Assembly: GCA_003450815.1 (NCBI GenBank) | Contig: DMES01000062.1 | Span: 1 to 13,168, forward strand | DNA length: 13,168 nt | Direction of reading: 5' to 3' | From: Elusimicrobiota bacterium | GTDB lineage: Bacteria; Elusimicrobiota; Elusimicrobia; Elusimicrobiales; UBA9959 | Shown here: positions 1-6,551 of the stretch, one piece after another | How the letters are laid out: the number at the start of each line of letters is the position of its first letter | Numbering within the stretch: position 1 is the stretch's first letter | The notes under the pieces: model-generated | Databases searched by the model: none | What the model was told of the DNA's origin: nothing | The model's input: only the letters and a program-made list of their open reading frames with translations | Position numbers and translations under genes: made by a program

Positions 1-170
1 AAAGTTACGTGAGCTTTTGGGGTTTTTTGTTTTTTCTGTTTAGTCCCTCGGAAAAAAGCTAAAATAGTGTCTGCTTAGAAAAATCTTTCGCATAGCTCCC
101 CGATTTTTTGTGACATCGGCCTGCCGCGGGCCCCTGGCGCAGTACGCGGCTGAGCGGGAGCTTAAAAAAT

Positions 171-2306
171 ATGGCTGAAAAAAATAAAACTGGCAAAAGT
201 CTTGTTATTGTTGAGTCTCCCACCAAGGAAAAAACTATCACCCGGTTCCTTCAGGGCGCGTTCACTATCAGAAGTTCATACGGACATGTGCGCGATCTGC
301 CCAAAGGAGAGCTGGGGGTGGATGTGGAACACGGTTTTACCCCGAAGTATGTGGTAATTGAGCGCGCGAAAAAGATAATTTCCGAGCTGAATACTCTGGC
401 TAAGAGCGCGGATGTCATTTATCTCGCCACCGACCCCGACCGCGAGGGAGAAGCCATTTCCTGGCATCTGCGCGAAGTTATGAACGCGGATAAAGCCAAA
501 TTCAAGCGTATTTCCTTCCATGAAATAACCAAAACGGCTATTGCGGCTTCCCTGAAATCCCCGCGTGAGCTTGATCAGAACATGGTAAACGCACAGCAGG
601 CGCGGCGCGTGATAGACCGCCTTGTGGGTTACAAACTTTCGCCCCTGCTTTGGGCAAAAATAAAAAGCGGCCTTTCAGCCGGCCGGGTGCAGTCGGTGGC
701 TGTGCGCCTTATCGCCGAGCGCGCCCAGGAAATAGCGGCTTTCAGCACAGAGGATTATTATACGCTTGCGGCTATGCTGACAAAAGGCGATAGCAAGCCT
801 TTTGAGGCAAAGCTGGTCCGCTGGCAGTCAAAGCCGGTGGAGCAGACCGTCACGCTTAAACTATTTGCCGAGGATTATCGTTACAAGACTTCTGTTTTCA
901 AAAAGATGGAAGACACGGTTGAAGCCGCCACGCTTCTGCGCCACAGCGTTTTAAAGGTTTCAAAACTTGAAACCAAGGTGGTAAGGCAGAAACCCAAACC
1001 ACCGTTCATAACAAGCACGCTCCAGCAGGACGCATACAATAAACTCGGCTTTTCTTCGGAACGCACCATGAAAGTGGCGCAGAGCCTTTACGAGGGCGTT
1101 GATATGGGAGGCGAGAGCGCCGGCCTTATTACCTATATGAGGACCGACTCTTTTAATGTTTCCCAGGAGATACAGAAAGAAACAGCCGGTTTTATAGGGG
1201 AGTTCTACGGCAAGGATTTTGTGCCCGCCAAACCTCCGCTTTACCTGAAAAAGGTAAAAGGCGCCCAGGAAGCCCACGAGGCCATCCACCCCACCGGCGT
1301 GGCGCGAAAACCTGAGGACATGGGCAAGTTTCTGACAGGTGAACAGGCCAAACTATATGACCTTATCTGGCGGCGGTTTGTGGCAAGCCAGATGGAAGAC
1401 GCCGTCTTTGACTCTGTCAGTGTGGAATTTTCGGACGAAAAGGGAGCGGCGGTGCTGCGCACCAGCGGGCGCACTGTTAAATTTGAAGGTTACCTGAAGG
1501 TCTATATAGAGGAGAAAGAAGAGGATATTGACGCCGAGGGTGAAGAAGAGGCCGCCATTCCGCCGTTAAAAGAAGGGGATCTGGTAAACCTGAAGGATGT
1601 GGCGACTACCGCACATAAAACCAGCCCTCCGCCCAATTATAACGAAGCCAGCCTCATAAAAACGCTGGAAAAAAACGGTATAGGCAGACCTTCCACCTAC
1701 TCGGCTATAATCAGGAATATCGTGGATCGCGGCTACATAAGCAAAGAAAAAGACCGTAAATTGCTTATCACCGAACTCGGCGCGCTGGTAACCGAAAAAC
1801 TGAAGGGCTTTTTTCACGACATCATGGAAATTTCCTATACCGCCTCCATAGAGGACAAACTTGACGATGTGGCTGACGGCGCCGTGGACTGGGTGAAGAT
1901 GATGGGCGAGTTTTATGTCCCCTTCGCGCAGACGCTTGCCAAGGCGGAAAAGGACATGGTTAAAACCCGGCCCAATGTGATAAAGACCGAGGAAAAATGC
2001 CCATTGTGCCTCTCCCCTATGGACCTGCGGGAAAGCCGTTTCGGCAAATACCTTTCCTGCTCTCACTTCCCGAAATGCAAGGGCAAGGTGCCCTTGGACA
2101 GGGAAGGCAATAAACAGGAATTTTTTAAGCCTATAAAGACCGAAAAGACCTGCACGAAGTGCAATAAGAACGCCATGCTGCTCCGAAAAAGCGCGCGTGG
2201 TTTCTTTTTCGCCTGTTCGGGATTTCCTAAGTGCCGCAATATAGAAAAAGTCACCCCTGAAGAAGTGGAGAAACTGACAGGAGGCGCGGGCACTACTCCT
2301 AAATGA
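171..2306 (+). CDS. topA: DNA topoisomerase I (type IA)
   Basis: This is a 711-residue type IA topoisomerase that relaxes negative supercoils by transiently cutting one strand. The N-terminal Toprim domain shows E15 in a VESPTK motif and the acidic cluster D88, D90, E92 in ATDPDREGE. The active-site tyrosine is Y322 in TYMRTDS, and KNGIGRPSTY (501-510) is another family hallmark. Two C-terminal C4 zinc ribbons are visible: C610/C613/C630/C636 and C661/C664/C682/C688, both spaced C-x2-C-x16-C-x5-C. An acidic stretch at about 447-460 is probably a surface loop. The ATG at 171 is preceded by GGGAG at 156-160, a 10-nt spacing. The stop overlaps the xerC start in an ATGA tetranucleotide, so the two genes are probably cotranscribed and coupled. 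Bases 1-170 hold only short unassignable frame ends; an upstream gene may terminate there. Confidence 0.97.
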   Translation: MAEKNKTGKSLVIVESPTKEKTITRFLQGAFTIRSSYGHVRDLPKGELGVDVEHGFTPKYVVIERAKKIISELNTLAKSADVIYLATDPDREGEAISWHLREVMNADKAKFKRISFHEITKTAIAASLKSPRELDQNMVNAQQARRVIDRLVGYKLSPLLWAKIKSGLSAGRVQSVAVRLIAERAQEIAAFSTEDYYTLAAMLTKGDSKPFEAKLVRWQSKPVEQTVTLKLFAEDYRYKTSVFKKMEDTVEAATLLRHSVLKVSKLETKVVRQKPKPPFITSTLQQDAYNKLGFSSERTMKVAQSLYEGVDMGGESAGLITYMRTDSFNVSQEIQKETAGFIGEFYGKDFVPAKPPLYLKKVKGAQEAHEAIHPTGVARKPEDMGKFLTGEQAKLYDLIWRRFVASQMEDAVFDSVSVEFSDEKGAAVLRTSGRTVKFEGYLKVYIEEKEEDIDAEGEEEAAIPPLKEGDLVNLKDVATTAHKTSPPPNYNEASLIKTLEKNGIGRPSTYSAIIRNIVDRGYISKEKDRKLLITELGALVTEKLKGFFHDIMEISYTASIEDKLDDVADGAVDWVKMMGEFYVPFAQTLAKAEKDMVKTRPNVIKTEEKCPLCLSPMDLRESRFGKYLSCSHFPKCKGKVPLDREGNKQEFFKPIKTEKTCTKCNKNAMLLRKSARGFFFACSGFPKCRNIEKVTPEEVEKLTGGAGTTPK

Positions 2307-3223
2307 ATCTGCTGATAGAGAAATTTTTACTGCACATAAAGTCGCAGAGGAATTTTTCGAAGCACACAGTAAAGGCGTATAGCTTTGACCTTAAAGAGTT
2401 CGCTGGCTATATTCAAGGCCTCGGCGTGGATTCCCCGCAAAAAATAGGGCGCATGGAAGTGCGCGGCTACATAGCGTTCGTAAGCGGGCGCAATGTGTCG
2501 CGCAACACCCTTTTAAGGAAAATTTCCGCCGTGCGGTCTTTTTTGTCCTACCTGCTTTCAAACGGAGAAATGGAAAACGACCCCTTTGAGCTGATTACCA
2601 TCCCAAAAACAGAAAAACGACTCCCACGCTTTCTTACCGAGGGTGAAGTAGGCCGCCTTGAGGATTCAAACGCCCCCGAGCAGGTAAACGCCAAAGAAAA
2701 AAATTATTTTTTTGCGGCGCGCGACTTCGCCATTTTCACGCTTATGTATTCAAGCGGGTTAAGGCGTTCGGAAGTGTCTGGCTTGAATATAGGGGACCTG
2801 GATTTTTACGGAGGATTTGCGCGCGTGATGGGCAAGGGTTCCAAAGAGCGTCTTGTGCCGGTGGGGGACAAGGCCCTGAAGGCTTTAAGGGTTTATCTGG
2901 ATACCAGGCCGAAGCCCGTTTCTCCCGGCCTGCCGCTTTTTTTAAACCATATAAACACAAGGCTGACCGATGCGGGCGTGGCCCTGATCATTAAAAAAAT
3001 GGCCCGGCGTGCCCGCTTTGCGCGCACGCTCAACCCGCACGCCATAAGGCATTCTTTCGCCACGCATCTGCTTGACCACGGCTGCGACCTCAAGTCTGTG
3101 CAGGAAATGCTCGGTCATAAAAACCTGGCCACCACCCAGATTTATACCCATGTGTCGCTTGAACGCCTTAAAGAGGTTTACGATAAAGCGCATCCAAGGG
3201 CCAAAAAACAGGGTATAGGGTAG
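2303..3223 (+). CDS. xerC: Tyrosine recombinase XerC
   Basis: This 306-residue site-specific recombinase matches the XerC/XerD family in length and domain order, with an N-terminal SAM-like core-binding domain (about 1-100) followed by the catalytic domain. All catalytic residues are visible: R154 (SSGLRRSE), K178 (MGKGSKERLVPV), H246 and R249 (NPHAIRHSFATHLL), H272 (LGHKNLATTQ) and the nucleophile Y281 (IYTHVS). By family knowledge it would act at dif with FtsK and a partner recombinase to resolve chromosome dimers. The ending VYDKAHPRA favours XerC over XerD, but this is a judgement from motifs. The start overlaps the topA stop by 4 nt. A perfect AGGAGG at 2279-2284 lies 18 nt upstream, too far for normal use, so coupling to topA is likelier. 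The last four residues (QGIG) and the TAG stop are encoded by a G-rich repeat, so the true ancestral end was probably near residue 302. Confidence 0.93.
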   Translation: MNLLIEKFLLHIKSQRNFSKHTVKAYSFDLKEFAGYIQGLGVDSPQKIGRMEVRGYIAFVSGRNVSRNTLLRKISAVRSFLSYLLSNGEMENDPFELITIPKTEKRLPRFLTEGEVGRLEDSNAPEQVNAKEKNYFFAARDFAIFTLMYSSGLRRSEVSGLNIGDLDFYGGFARVMGKGSKERLVPVGDKALKALRVYLDTRPKPVSPGLPLFLNHINTRLTDAGVALIIKKMARRARFARTLNPHAIRHSFATHLLDHGCDLKSVQEMLGHKNLATTQIYTHVSLERLKEVYDKAHPRAKKQGIG

Positions 3224-3245
3224 AGGGGATAGGGTTTAGGGTGGG
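3209..3245. repeat. G-rich TAGGG-type array, left copy
   Basis: A degenerate tandem array of GGG runs is separated by TATA, TAGA, ATA, TTTA and T. There are six G-tracts of three or more with loops of 1-4 nt, which fits the canonical G-quadruplex pattern on the plus strand. The array supplies the last codons and stop of xerC. Its first 12 bases, CAGGGTATAGGG (3209-3220), recur exactly inverted at 3352-3363. Confidence 0.85.
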
Positions 3246-3328
3246 AACGCAGAGATTTTGAATTAAAGGAAAGATAGACAAAAGATCCGGAAGGCTGTTT
3301 AAAATTCGGTTTAAATTTATGATGTTTT
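3246..3328. other. Unique spacer between inverted arrays, weak promoter-like box
   Basis: These 83 AT-rich bases separate the two G/C-rich arrays and contain no ORF worth calling. TATGAT at 3318-3323 resembles a -10 element, but no good -35 box lies 16-18 nt upstream. It could serve the aldolase gene. This is an inference from position only. Confidence 0.2.
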
Positions 3329-3363
3329 TACCCTCTACCCTCTACCCTATCCCCTATACCCTG
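3329..3363. repeat. C-rich array, inverted copy of TAGGG-type repeat
   Basis: Five C-tracts (CCC or CCCC) are separated by TCTA, TCTA, TAT and TATA, the reverse-complement style of the array at 3209-3245. CCCTATACCCTG at 3352-3363 pairs perfectly with 3209-3220. The array ends 4 nt before the aldolase ATG, so the position where a Shine-Dalgarno sequence would sit is occupied by repeat. The G-quadruplex-capable strand here is the minus strand. Confidence 0.85.
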
Positions 3364-3367
3364 CCTT

Positions 3368-4297
3368 ATGCCTTTTGACACCTCTTTAGACAAAGCCCCC
3401 GAAATACTGGCCCGTATGGCCGCGGCCGCCGGTTCCCGCCCGGATTTAACGCAGGGCGGCGGCGGGAATGTTTCGCTGAAGCTCAATAGCGAGCGCATGC
3501 TTATAAAGGCTTCCGGCGTGAAACTCAAAGATGTGTCAGCGGCGGCGGGCTATGCTTTGGTCAATTACGGCAATATACGCCGCCGCATAGCGTCCGGTCC
3601 CGGCGGCGAGGGGGAATTTTCCGATTACATCTGCTCCCAGACCCTGGCTGTTAAAGAGGTAAAGCCCGCCAAACCTTCCATAGAGACCGGCTTTCACTCG
3701 CTTTTAAACACGGCGGTTATACATACGCATTCGGTTTATGCCAATATACTGAATATGAGCGTAGAAGGCCATTCCCTCGGTAAAAAAATATTCCCCGAAG
3801 CGGAGTTTATCTCTTATAATCCCCCGGGGCCGCAATTATGTTCGGCGATAAACGAAAGGGCAAGGGCCTCCGGGCCGCAAATTTTCTTTTTGGCTAATCA
3901 TGGCCTGGCGGTGGCCCACGCCGGCGTTGCCGGCGCTTTGGAGCTTAACGAGCGTGTAAACGACACCATAAGGCGCGGGCTTTGCCTGCCTGCTTACCCG
4001 GCTATTGCGTCCGTGACGGCCGGTCTCACGCCGCATAACAGCGCGCGCCTGGCCTGTTATGGCGCGCGGTTCATGGTTGAAAATGTGCTTTCGCCGGATC
4101 AGGCCCTTTACTGCGGTCCGGAAGCGCTTGAAGGGCGTGGGGAAATGGAGGCCGTAAACGAAGTGCTTACCGCCCTTTTCTATATTCTGGATTGTATGAA
4201 AGCGCTTAACCTGACTCCGCGATTCCTCTCAAAAGCCGATGTCCTATATTTCAACACCATGAAAAGCGGAAGATACACAATAGGGTATAGGGGGTAG
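3368..4297 (+). CDS. Class II aldolase/adducin-family protein
   Basis: This is a 309-residue protein of the zinc-dependent class II aldolase/adducin fold, the fold of fuculose- and rhamnulose-1-phosphate aldolases and ribulose-5-phosphate 4-epimerase. Visible hallmarks are the phosphate-binding loop TQGGGGNVS (28-36), IKASG (46-50), SIETGFH with the likely catalytic acid E106, the metal ligands H119 and H121 in IHTHS, and H178 in ANHGL. NPPGPQL (151-157) resembles the longer members linked to sugar-acid or sugar-phosphate metabolism. The C-terminal region (about 220-309) lies beyond the core fold. The substrate cannot be read from the sequence, and no sugar kinase or transporter lies nearby to suggest one. 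No Shine-Dalgarno is visible, and an in-frame stop at 3320 with no ATG, GTG or TTG between makes 3368 the earliest conventional start. Met17 is an alternative. The last residues (IGYRG) and the stop come from a repeat array. Confidence 0.85.
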   Translation: MPFDTSLDKAPEILARMAAAAGSRPDLTQGGGGNVSLKLNSERMLIKASGVKLKDVSAAAGYALVNYGNIRRRIASGPGGEGEFSDYICSQTLAVKEVKPAKPSIETGFHSLLNTAVIHTHSVYANILNMSVEGHSLGKKIFPEAEFISYNPPGPQLCSAINERARASGPQIFFLANHGLAVAHAGVAGALELNERVNDTIRRGLCLPAYPAIASVTAGLTPHNSARLACYGARFMVENVLSPDQALYCGPEALEGRGEMEAVNEVLTALFYILDCMKALNLTPRFLSKADVLYFNTMKSGRYTIGYRG

Positions 4298-4320
4298 GGT
4301 AGAGGGTATAGGTATAAGGA
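4281..4320. repeat. G-rich TAGGG-type array, right copy
   Basis: GGG or longer G-tracts are separated by TATA, TA, TAGA and TATA, giving four tracts of at least three G on the plus strand. It shares the unit of the arrays at 3209-3245 and 3329-3363. It provides the last codons and the TAG stop (4295-4297) of the aldolase gene. Confidence 0.8.
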
Positions 4321-4341
4321 ATTCCTTAACCCTAAACCCTG
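4302..4341 (+). terminator. Hairpin terminator between convergent genes
   Basis: Two 18-nt arms, 4302-4319 and 4324-4341, pair at 14 of 18 positions. The centre is a perfect 14-bp palindrome (TAAGGAATTCCTTA, 4315-4328). Five T residues follow at 4344-4348, as expected for an intrinsic terminator of the plus-strand aldolase transcript. The right arm contains CCCTAAACCC, so the hairpin appears to be built from inverted repeat units. Terminator function is inferred. Confidence 0.55.
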
Positions 4342-4346
4342 TATTT

Positions 4347-5273
4347 TTAGAACTCAAGATTCGGTCTTAATATAAACTGGAAGGGGGAGACCTTTTTAAT
4401 GTTTCCGGTGTTGTTGGAAAGCGGGCCGGAATATTTCTTGTCAGCCGTCCATACAAAGCCAAGCCCCATAGTAAAGGCCTTGCGCGAATTCTTAAAGGGG
4501 AATTTCTTTTCAACCAAAAAATAGTGGCGTACAGGCTCAAATCTTTTCTGTGAAAAGTCCGAAACATATTCAAAGCCGCTGTTGTGCAGCCAGAAATTGT
4601 CCTTTCCGCTATTCTTGAAATCGGTGCGGCTGCGTCTGAAACCCAGAAAAAACGAATCGGCTATGTGTTTATTGGCGTGAAATTTGGTTCCCACACGGAA
4701 GCTCCAGCGCAATTCCCGGTCTGTCAGTATCTGCTCGCCTTTAAGCTTGGCCTCGGTTTGAACCCAGTTATCATGGATTAAAGTGTTGTCTTTTATGTGG
4801 TAATTGCCCACATCTATGAGTATGCCGGAATATCCGTTGCGTTTTCCCTGATACGCCTTTTTAATTGAATCAAAAGAAACAACATTGCCGAAAAAAAAGG
4901 ACAGCGCCCAGGGCTCCTCAAAGCCGGCGGTAATGGACTGTACGGCGTTAAAATCATCCGCCACCTGCATTTGGTCGTAAAAACCGTGCTGATGTTTTTT
5001 TATCAGAGTTCCGGCGTAAGGCAAAGGGTTGATGCTGGCTTCAATAATAAAAGTGCGTGGCAGATAGAATTTGCGTATGAGTTCCCTGTAAATCTCGGTT
5101 TCTGAGTCCACTTTCATGTGCGGGATGGGTTTGCCGGTAAGGCTGTTATAGACCCCAAAGGCCGAGTAGTACGGATCCAATTCCAGTTCGCACGTGGTTT
5201 TCTTTTCAGCCGGTTCTTCGGCAAAGGCGAATCCCGCCGCCAGCAGAAGCGCCAAAGAAACTATTATCCTCAT
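4347..5273 (-). CDS. Secreted, probable outer-membrane beta-barrel protein
   Basis: I do not recognise a specific family for this 308-residue protein. Residues 1-18 form a clear Sec signal peptide (basic MR, hydrophobic core, AFA cleavage motif before EEPAEKK). The mature protein is rich in aromatic and alternating polar/hydrophobic stretches. It ends in an amphipathic segment, FQFILRPNLEF, with a terminal Phe, typical of the last strand recognised by the BAM complex in diderm bacteria. Segments such as ITAGFEEPWALSFFFGN (114-130) and AFTMGLGFVW (266-275) look like membrane strands. One Cys (C28) is present in the mature part, but no lipobox is visible. It is the only minus-strand gene in the window, convergent with the aldolase and divergent from def. 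The ATG at 5273 has no strong Shine-Dalgarno. Function is unknown; the barrel assignment is an inference. Confidence 0.75.
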   Translation of the reverse strand: MRIIVSLALLLAAGFAFAEEPAEKKTTCELELDPYYSAFGVYNSLTGKPIPHMKVDSETEIYRELIRKFYLPRTFIIEASINPLPYAGTLIKKHQHGFYDQMQVADDFNAVQSITAGFEEPWALSFFFGNVVSFDSIKKAYQGKRNGYSGILIDVGNYHIKDNTLIHDNWVQTEAKLKGEQILTDRELRWSFRVGTKFHANKHIADSFFLGFRRSRTDFKNSGKDNFWLHNSGFEYVSDFSQKRFEPVRHYFLVEKKFPFKNSRKAFTMGLGFVWTADKKYSGPLSNNTGNIKKVSPFQFILRPNLEF

Positions 5274-5441
5274 TATGAGTAATAATTTACCATATCACGG
5301 CCCGGCGAATCTATTCCGTATTTTTTAAGTTGTAAATCAGCTTCGCGACGGATTAAATATTCCATGGATTTATAGTAAAATGAAATAAATCCGCACTGTT
5401 GATTTTTACTAATTTACGGTTACTGTTCAGCGAGGTTTATT
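5274..5441. promoter_or_regulatory. Divergent promoter region between barrel protein and def
   Basis: This 168-bp AT-rich spacer must hold promoters for both divergent genes. The best sigma-70-like candidate toward def is TTGTAA (5330-5335), a 17-nt spacer, then TTAAAT (5353-5358); each box matches the consensus at 4 of 6. TATAGT at 5371-5376 is another possible -10 with no matching -35. GAGG at 5432-5435 lies 6 nt before the def ATG and is a good ribosome binding site. No convincing minus-strand promoter was found. Confidence 0.35.
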
Positions 5442-6005
5442 ATGGCTATAAGAAGGATATGCAAGTATGGAGAGAAGATACTGGAAAAAAGCGCCGAAAA
5501 AGTGGATTTTGGAAAAATTAAAAAGGACCTGCCAGGTATTATTAAGGACATGTTTGACACCATGGAAGCCGTGAACGGAGCGGGTTTGGCGGCCAATCAG
5601 ATAGGTTTGGACCTGCGGCTCGCAGTCATAAGGGTAAAAAGAGATAACAGGGAAGATCTGGATATGGTTCTTATTAACCCTGAACTGGTTGAAAAGTCCG
5701 GTCCTGTAGCGGAAGAAGAGGGCTGCCTCTCGCTGCCCGGGCTGTTCGCCAGAATAAAAAGATTTTCCAGGGTTAAAGCCAGAGCGCTGAACGCAAAAGG
5801 CCTACCCATAGAAATAAACGCCGAGGGGCTTTTGGCGAAGGCGGTGCAGCATGAAATGGACCATCTTGACGGGGTGCTTTTCGTTGACAGGTTGCCCTTC
5901 ATTACCCGCATGAAGCTTAAGCCGGTGCTCATGCGGCTCAAACTCCGCTGGAAGAAGATAGATGAAAGCAAAATGCCGTTGGAAAATAATAATAGTAAAG
6001 AGTAA
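5442..6005 (+). CDS. def: Peptide deformylase
   Basis: This 187-residue metalloenzyme removes the formyl group from the N-terminal Met of nascent proteins at the ribosome. All three deformylase motifs are intact: GAGLAANQIG (46-55, motif G-x-G-x-A-A-x-Q), EGCLS (93-97, with metal ligand C95) and QHEMDHLDG (136-144, with H137 and H141 as metal ligands and E138 as catalytic base). The length is slightly above the usual 165-175 residues because of a basic, probably helical tail (about 155-175) followed by low-complexity ENNNSKE. That tail and the stop are encoded by an AGTAAAG-type repeat. The ATG at 5442 has GAGG 6 nt upstream. A small membrane-protein gene follows after 30 nt and is probably cotranscribed. 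Fmt, the usual partner, is not in the window. Confidence 0.96.
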   Translation: MAIRRICKYGEKILEKSAEKVDFGKIKKDLPGIIKDMFDTMEAVNGAGLAANQIGLDLRLAVIRVKRDNREDLDMVLINPELVEKSGPVAEEEGCLSLPGLFARIKRFSRVKARALNAKGLPIEINAEGLLAKAVQHEMDHLDGVLFVDRLPFITRMKLKPVLMRLKLRWKKIDESKMPLENNNSKE

Positions 6006-6028
6006 AGGGTAAAAAGTAAATAGTAATG
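5994..6028. repeat. AGTAAAG-type degenerate tandem repeat
   Basis: Units AGTAAAG, AGTAAAGGG, TAAAA, AGTAAAT and AGTAATG run in succession across the end of def into the 30-nt gap before the next gene. The repeat encodes the last residues (SKE) and stop of def. It resembles the TAGGG arrays in being a short purine-rich degenerate tandem placed exactly at a gene end, but the unit differs. Confidence 0.7.
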
Positions 6029-6035
6029 AGAGAAA

Positions 6036-6440
6036 ATGGGAAGACTAAGACAGATTCTATTCCCCGCTGAAAAACGGCGATGCAAAGGAAGCCGGGCCTT
6101 GCGTATTGCTCTGCGCACGGTTCATCTGCTGAGTTTTTCCGTCTTGTTCGGAGGACATTGGTTCGGCCTTCCACGCGCCGAGCTTATGCCATGGCTGAAC
6201 TGGGCTGTTTTTTCCGGCGTCGGCCTTATTGCTTTGGAACTCTGGGGCAGTTTTGATTGGGCTTTCCAGCTAGCGGGGAGCTTTGTGCTGGCCAAACTTG
6301 TCCTGTTGGCGCTGGTCCCGGCGTTTTGGGACCGCCGGGTAACCTTGCTGGTGGCGGTCATGATTATCGGCTCAGTTGGTTCGCATATGCCCGGCTCACT
6401 GCGCCATTTTTATCTGTTTCCCGCCTTTAAATCTAAATAG
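6036..6440 (+). CDS. Small four-helix membrane protein, uncharacterised
   Basis: This is a 134-residue protein with a basic N-terminus (residues 1-27) and four predicted membrane segments, roughly 28-46, 52-70, 76-97 and 102-118. Polar residues sit near the membrane: H30, the GGH at 39-41, E68 in LELWGS, and GSHMPGSLRH (115-124) after the last helix. The His-rich pattern could suggest heme or metal binding, but I cannot show that. I recall similar short GSHMP-containing membrane proteins from other bacteria but know no assigned function. The ATG at 6036 has GAGAG at 6028-6032, only 3 nt away, so initiation may be weak or coupled to def, whose stop is 30 nt upstream. The stop codon lies in the left arm of a REP-like element. 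It is probably a real gene, given a consistent membrane topology and the operon-like placement. Confidence 0.65.
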   Translation: MGRLRQILFPAEKRRCKGSRALRIALRTVHLLSFSVLFGGHWFGLPRAELMPWLNWAVFSGVGLIALELWGSFDWAFQLAGSFVLAKLVLLALVPAFWDRRVTLLVAVMIIGSVGSHMPGSLRHFYLFPAFKSK

Positions 6441-6502
6441 GGGACAGCGACCTATTTTTAGATGTTGGGTGATATAGAAATGGTAATAGGTCGCTGTCCC
6501 CT
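6431..6502. repeat. REP/MITE-like element with perfect 18-bp inverted arms
   Basis: AGGGGACAGCGACCTATT at 6439-6456 is repeated exactly, in inverted orientation, at 6485-6502, with 28 bases between. A second, smaller hairpin is nested at the left: ATCTAAATAGG (6431-6441) pairs with 6451-6463, with a 2-nt bulge and GGACAGCGA as loop. This resembles the GGGGACA...CCTATT palindromes that I associate with REP-type elements mobilised by Y1 (RAYT/IS200-like) transposases in environmental bacteria, but no transposase gene is in this window. The element contains the stop codon of the preceding gene. It could also act as a transcription barrier before uvrA. Confidence 0.75.
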
Positions 6503-6524
6503 GTTTCCCCGGGGCGTGGAATGG

Positions 6525-6551
6525 TAAAAAATTTTGCCGCAAAATTTTTTA
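6525..6551. promoter_or_regulatory. Perfect 12-bp AT-rich inverted repeat at the uvrA start
   Basis: TAAAAAATTTTG (6525-6536) and its exact complement (6540-6551) flank a CCG loop and end directly at the ATG at 6552. In mRNA the stem would occupy the entire ribosome-binding region, where no Shine-Dalgarno is visible. A short frame beginning at ATG 6521 (13 codons, stop 6560-6562) runs through the hairpin and ends just past the uvrA start, so translation of that leader could open the hairpin and allow re-initiation. The structure is seen directly; the regulatory role is inferred. Confidence 0.45.

Noticed and set aside
1566..2066. Minus-strand open frame of 166 codons opposite topA
   Set aside because: It is a shadow of the conserved topA coding region, with no motif or ribosome binding site to support it.
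3420..3432. GC-rich palindrome (GGCCGCGGCC) inside the aldolase gene
   Set aside because: It is within coding sequence for an Ala run and is explained by codon choice.
3209..4341. CRISPR array or telomere-like chromosome end
   Set aside because: Repeat units are 6-8 nt and degenerate, with no unique spacers of 25-40 nt, and housekeeping genes continue on both sides, so neither a CRISPR nor a replicon end is supported.
5597..6118. Minus-strand open frame of 173 codons opposite def
   Set aside because: It is antisense to the deformylase motifs and runs through the AGTAAAG repeat; the composition is artefactual.
6534..6551. TTG start extending uvrA by six codons
   Set aside because: The extension lies inside the hairpin and the family begins at the MNSKIIISGA position, so the ATG at 6552 was preferred.
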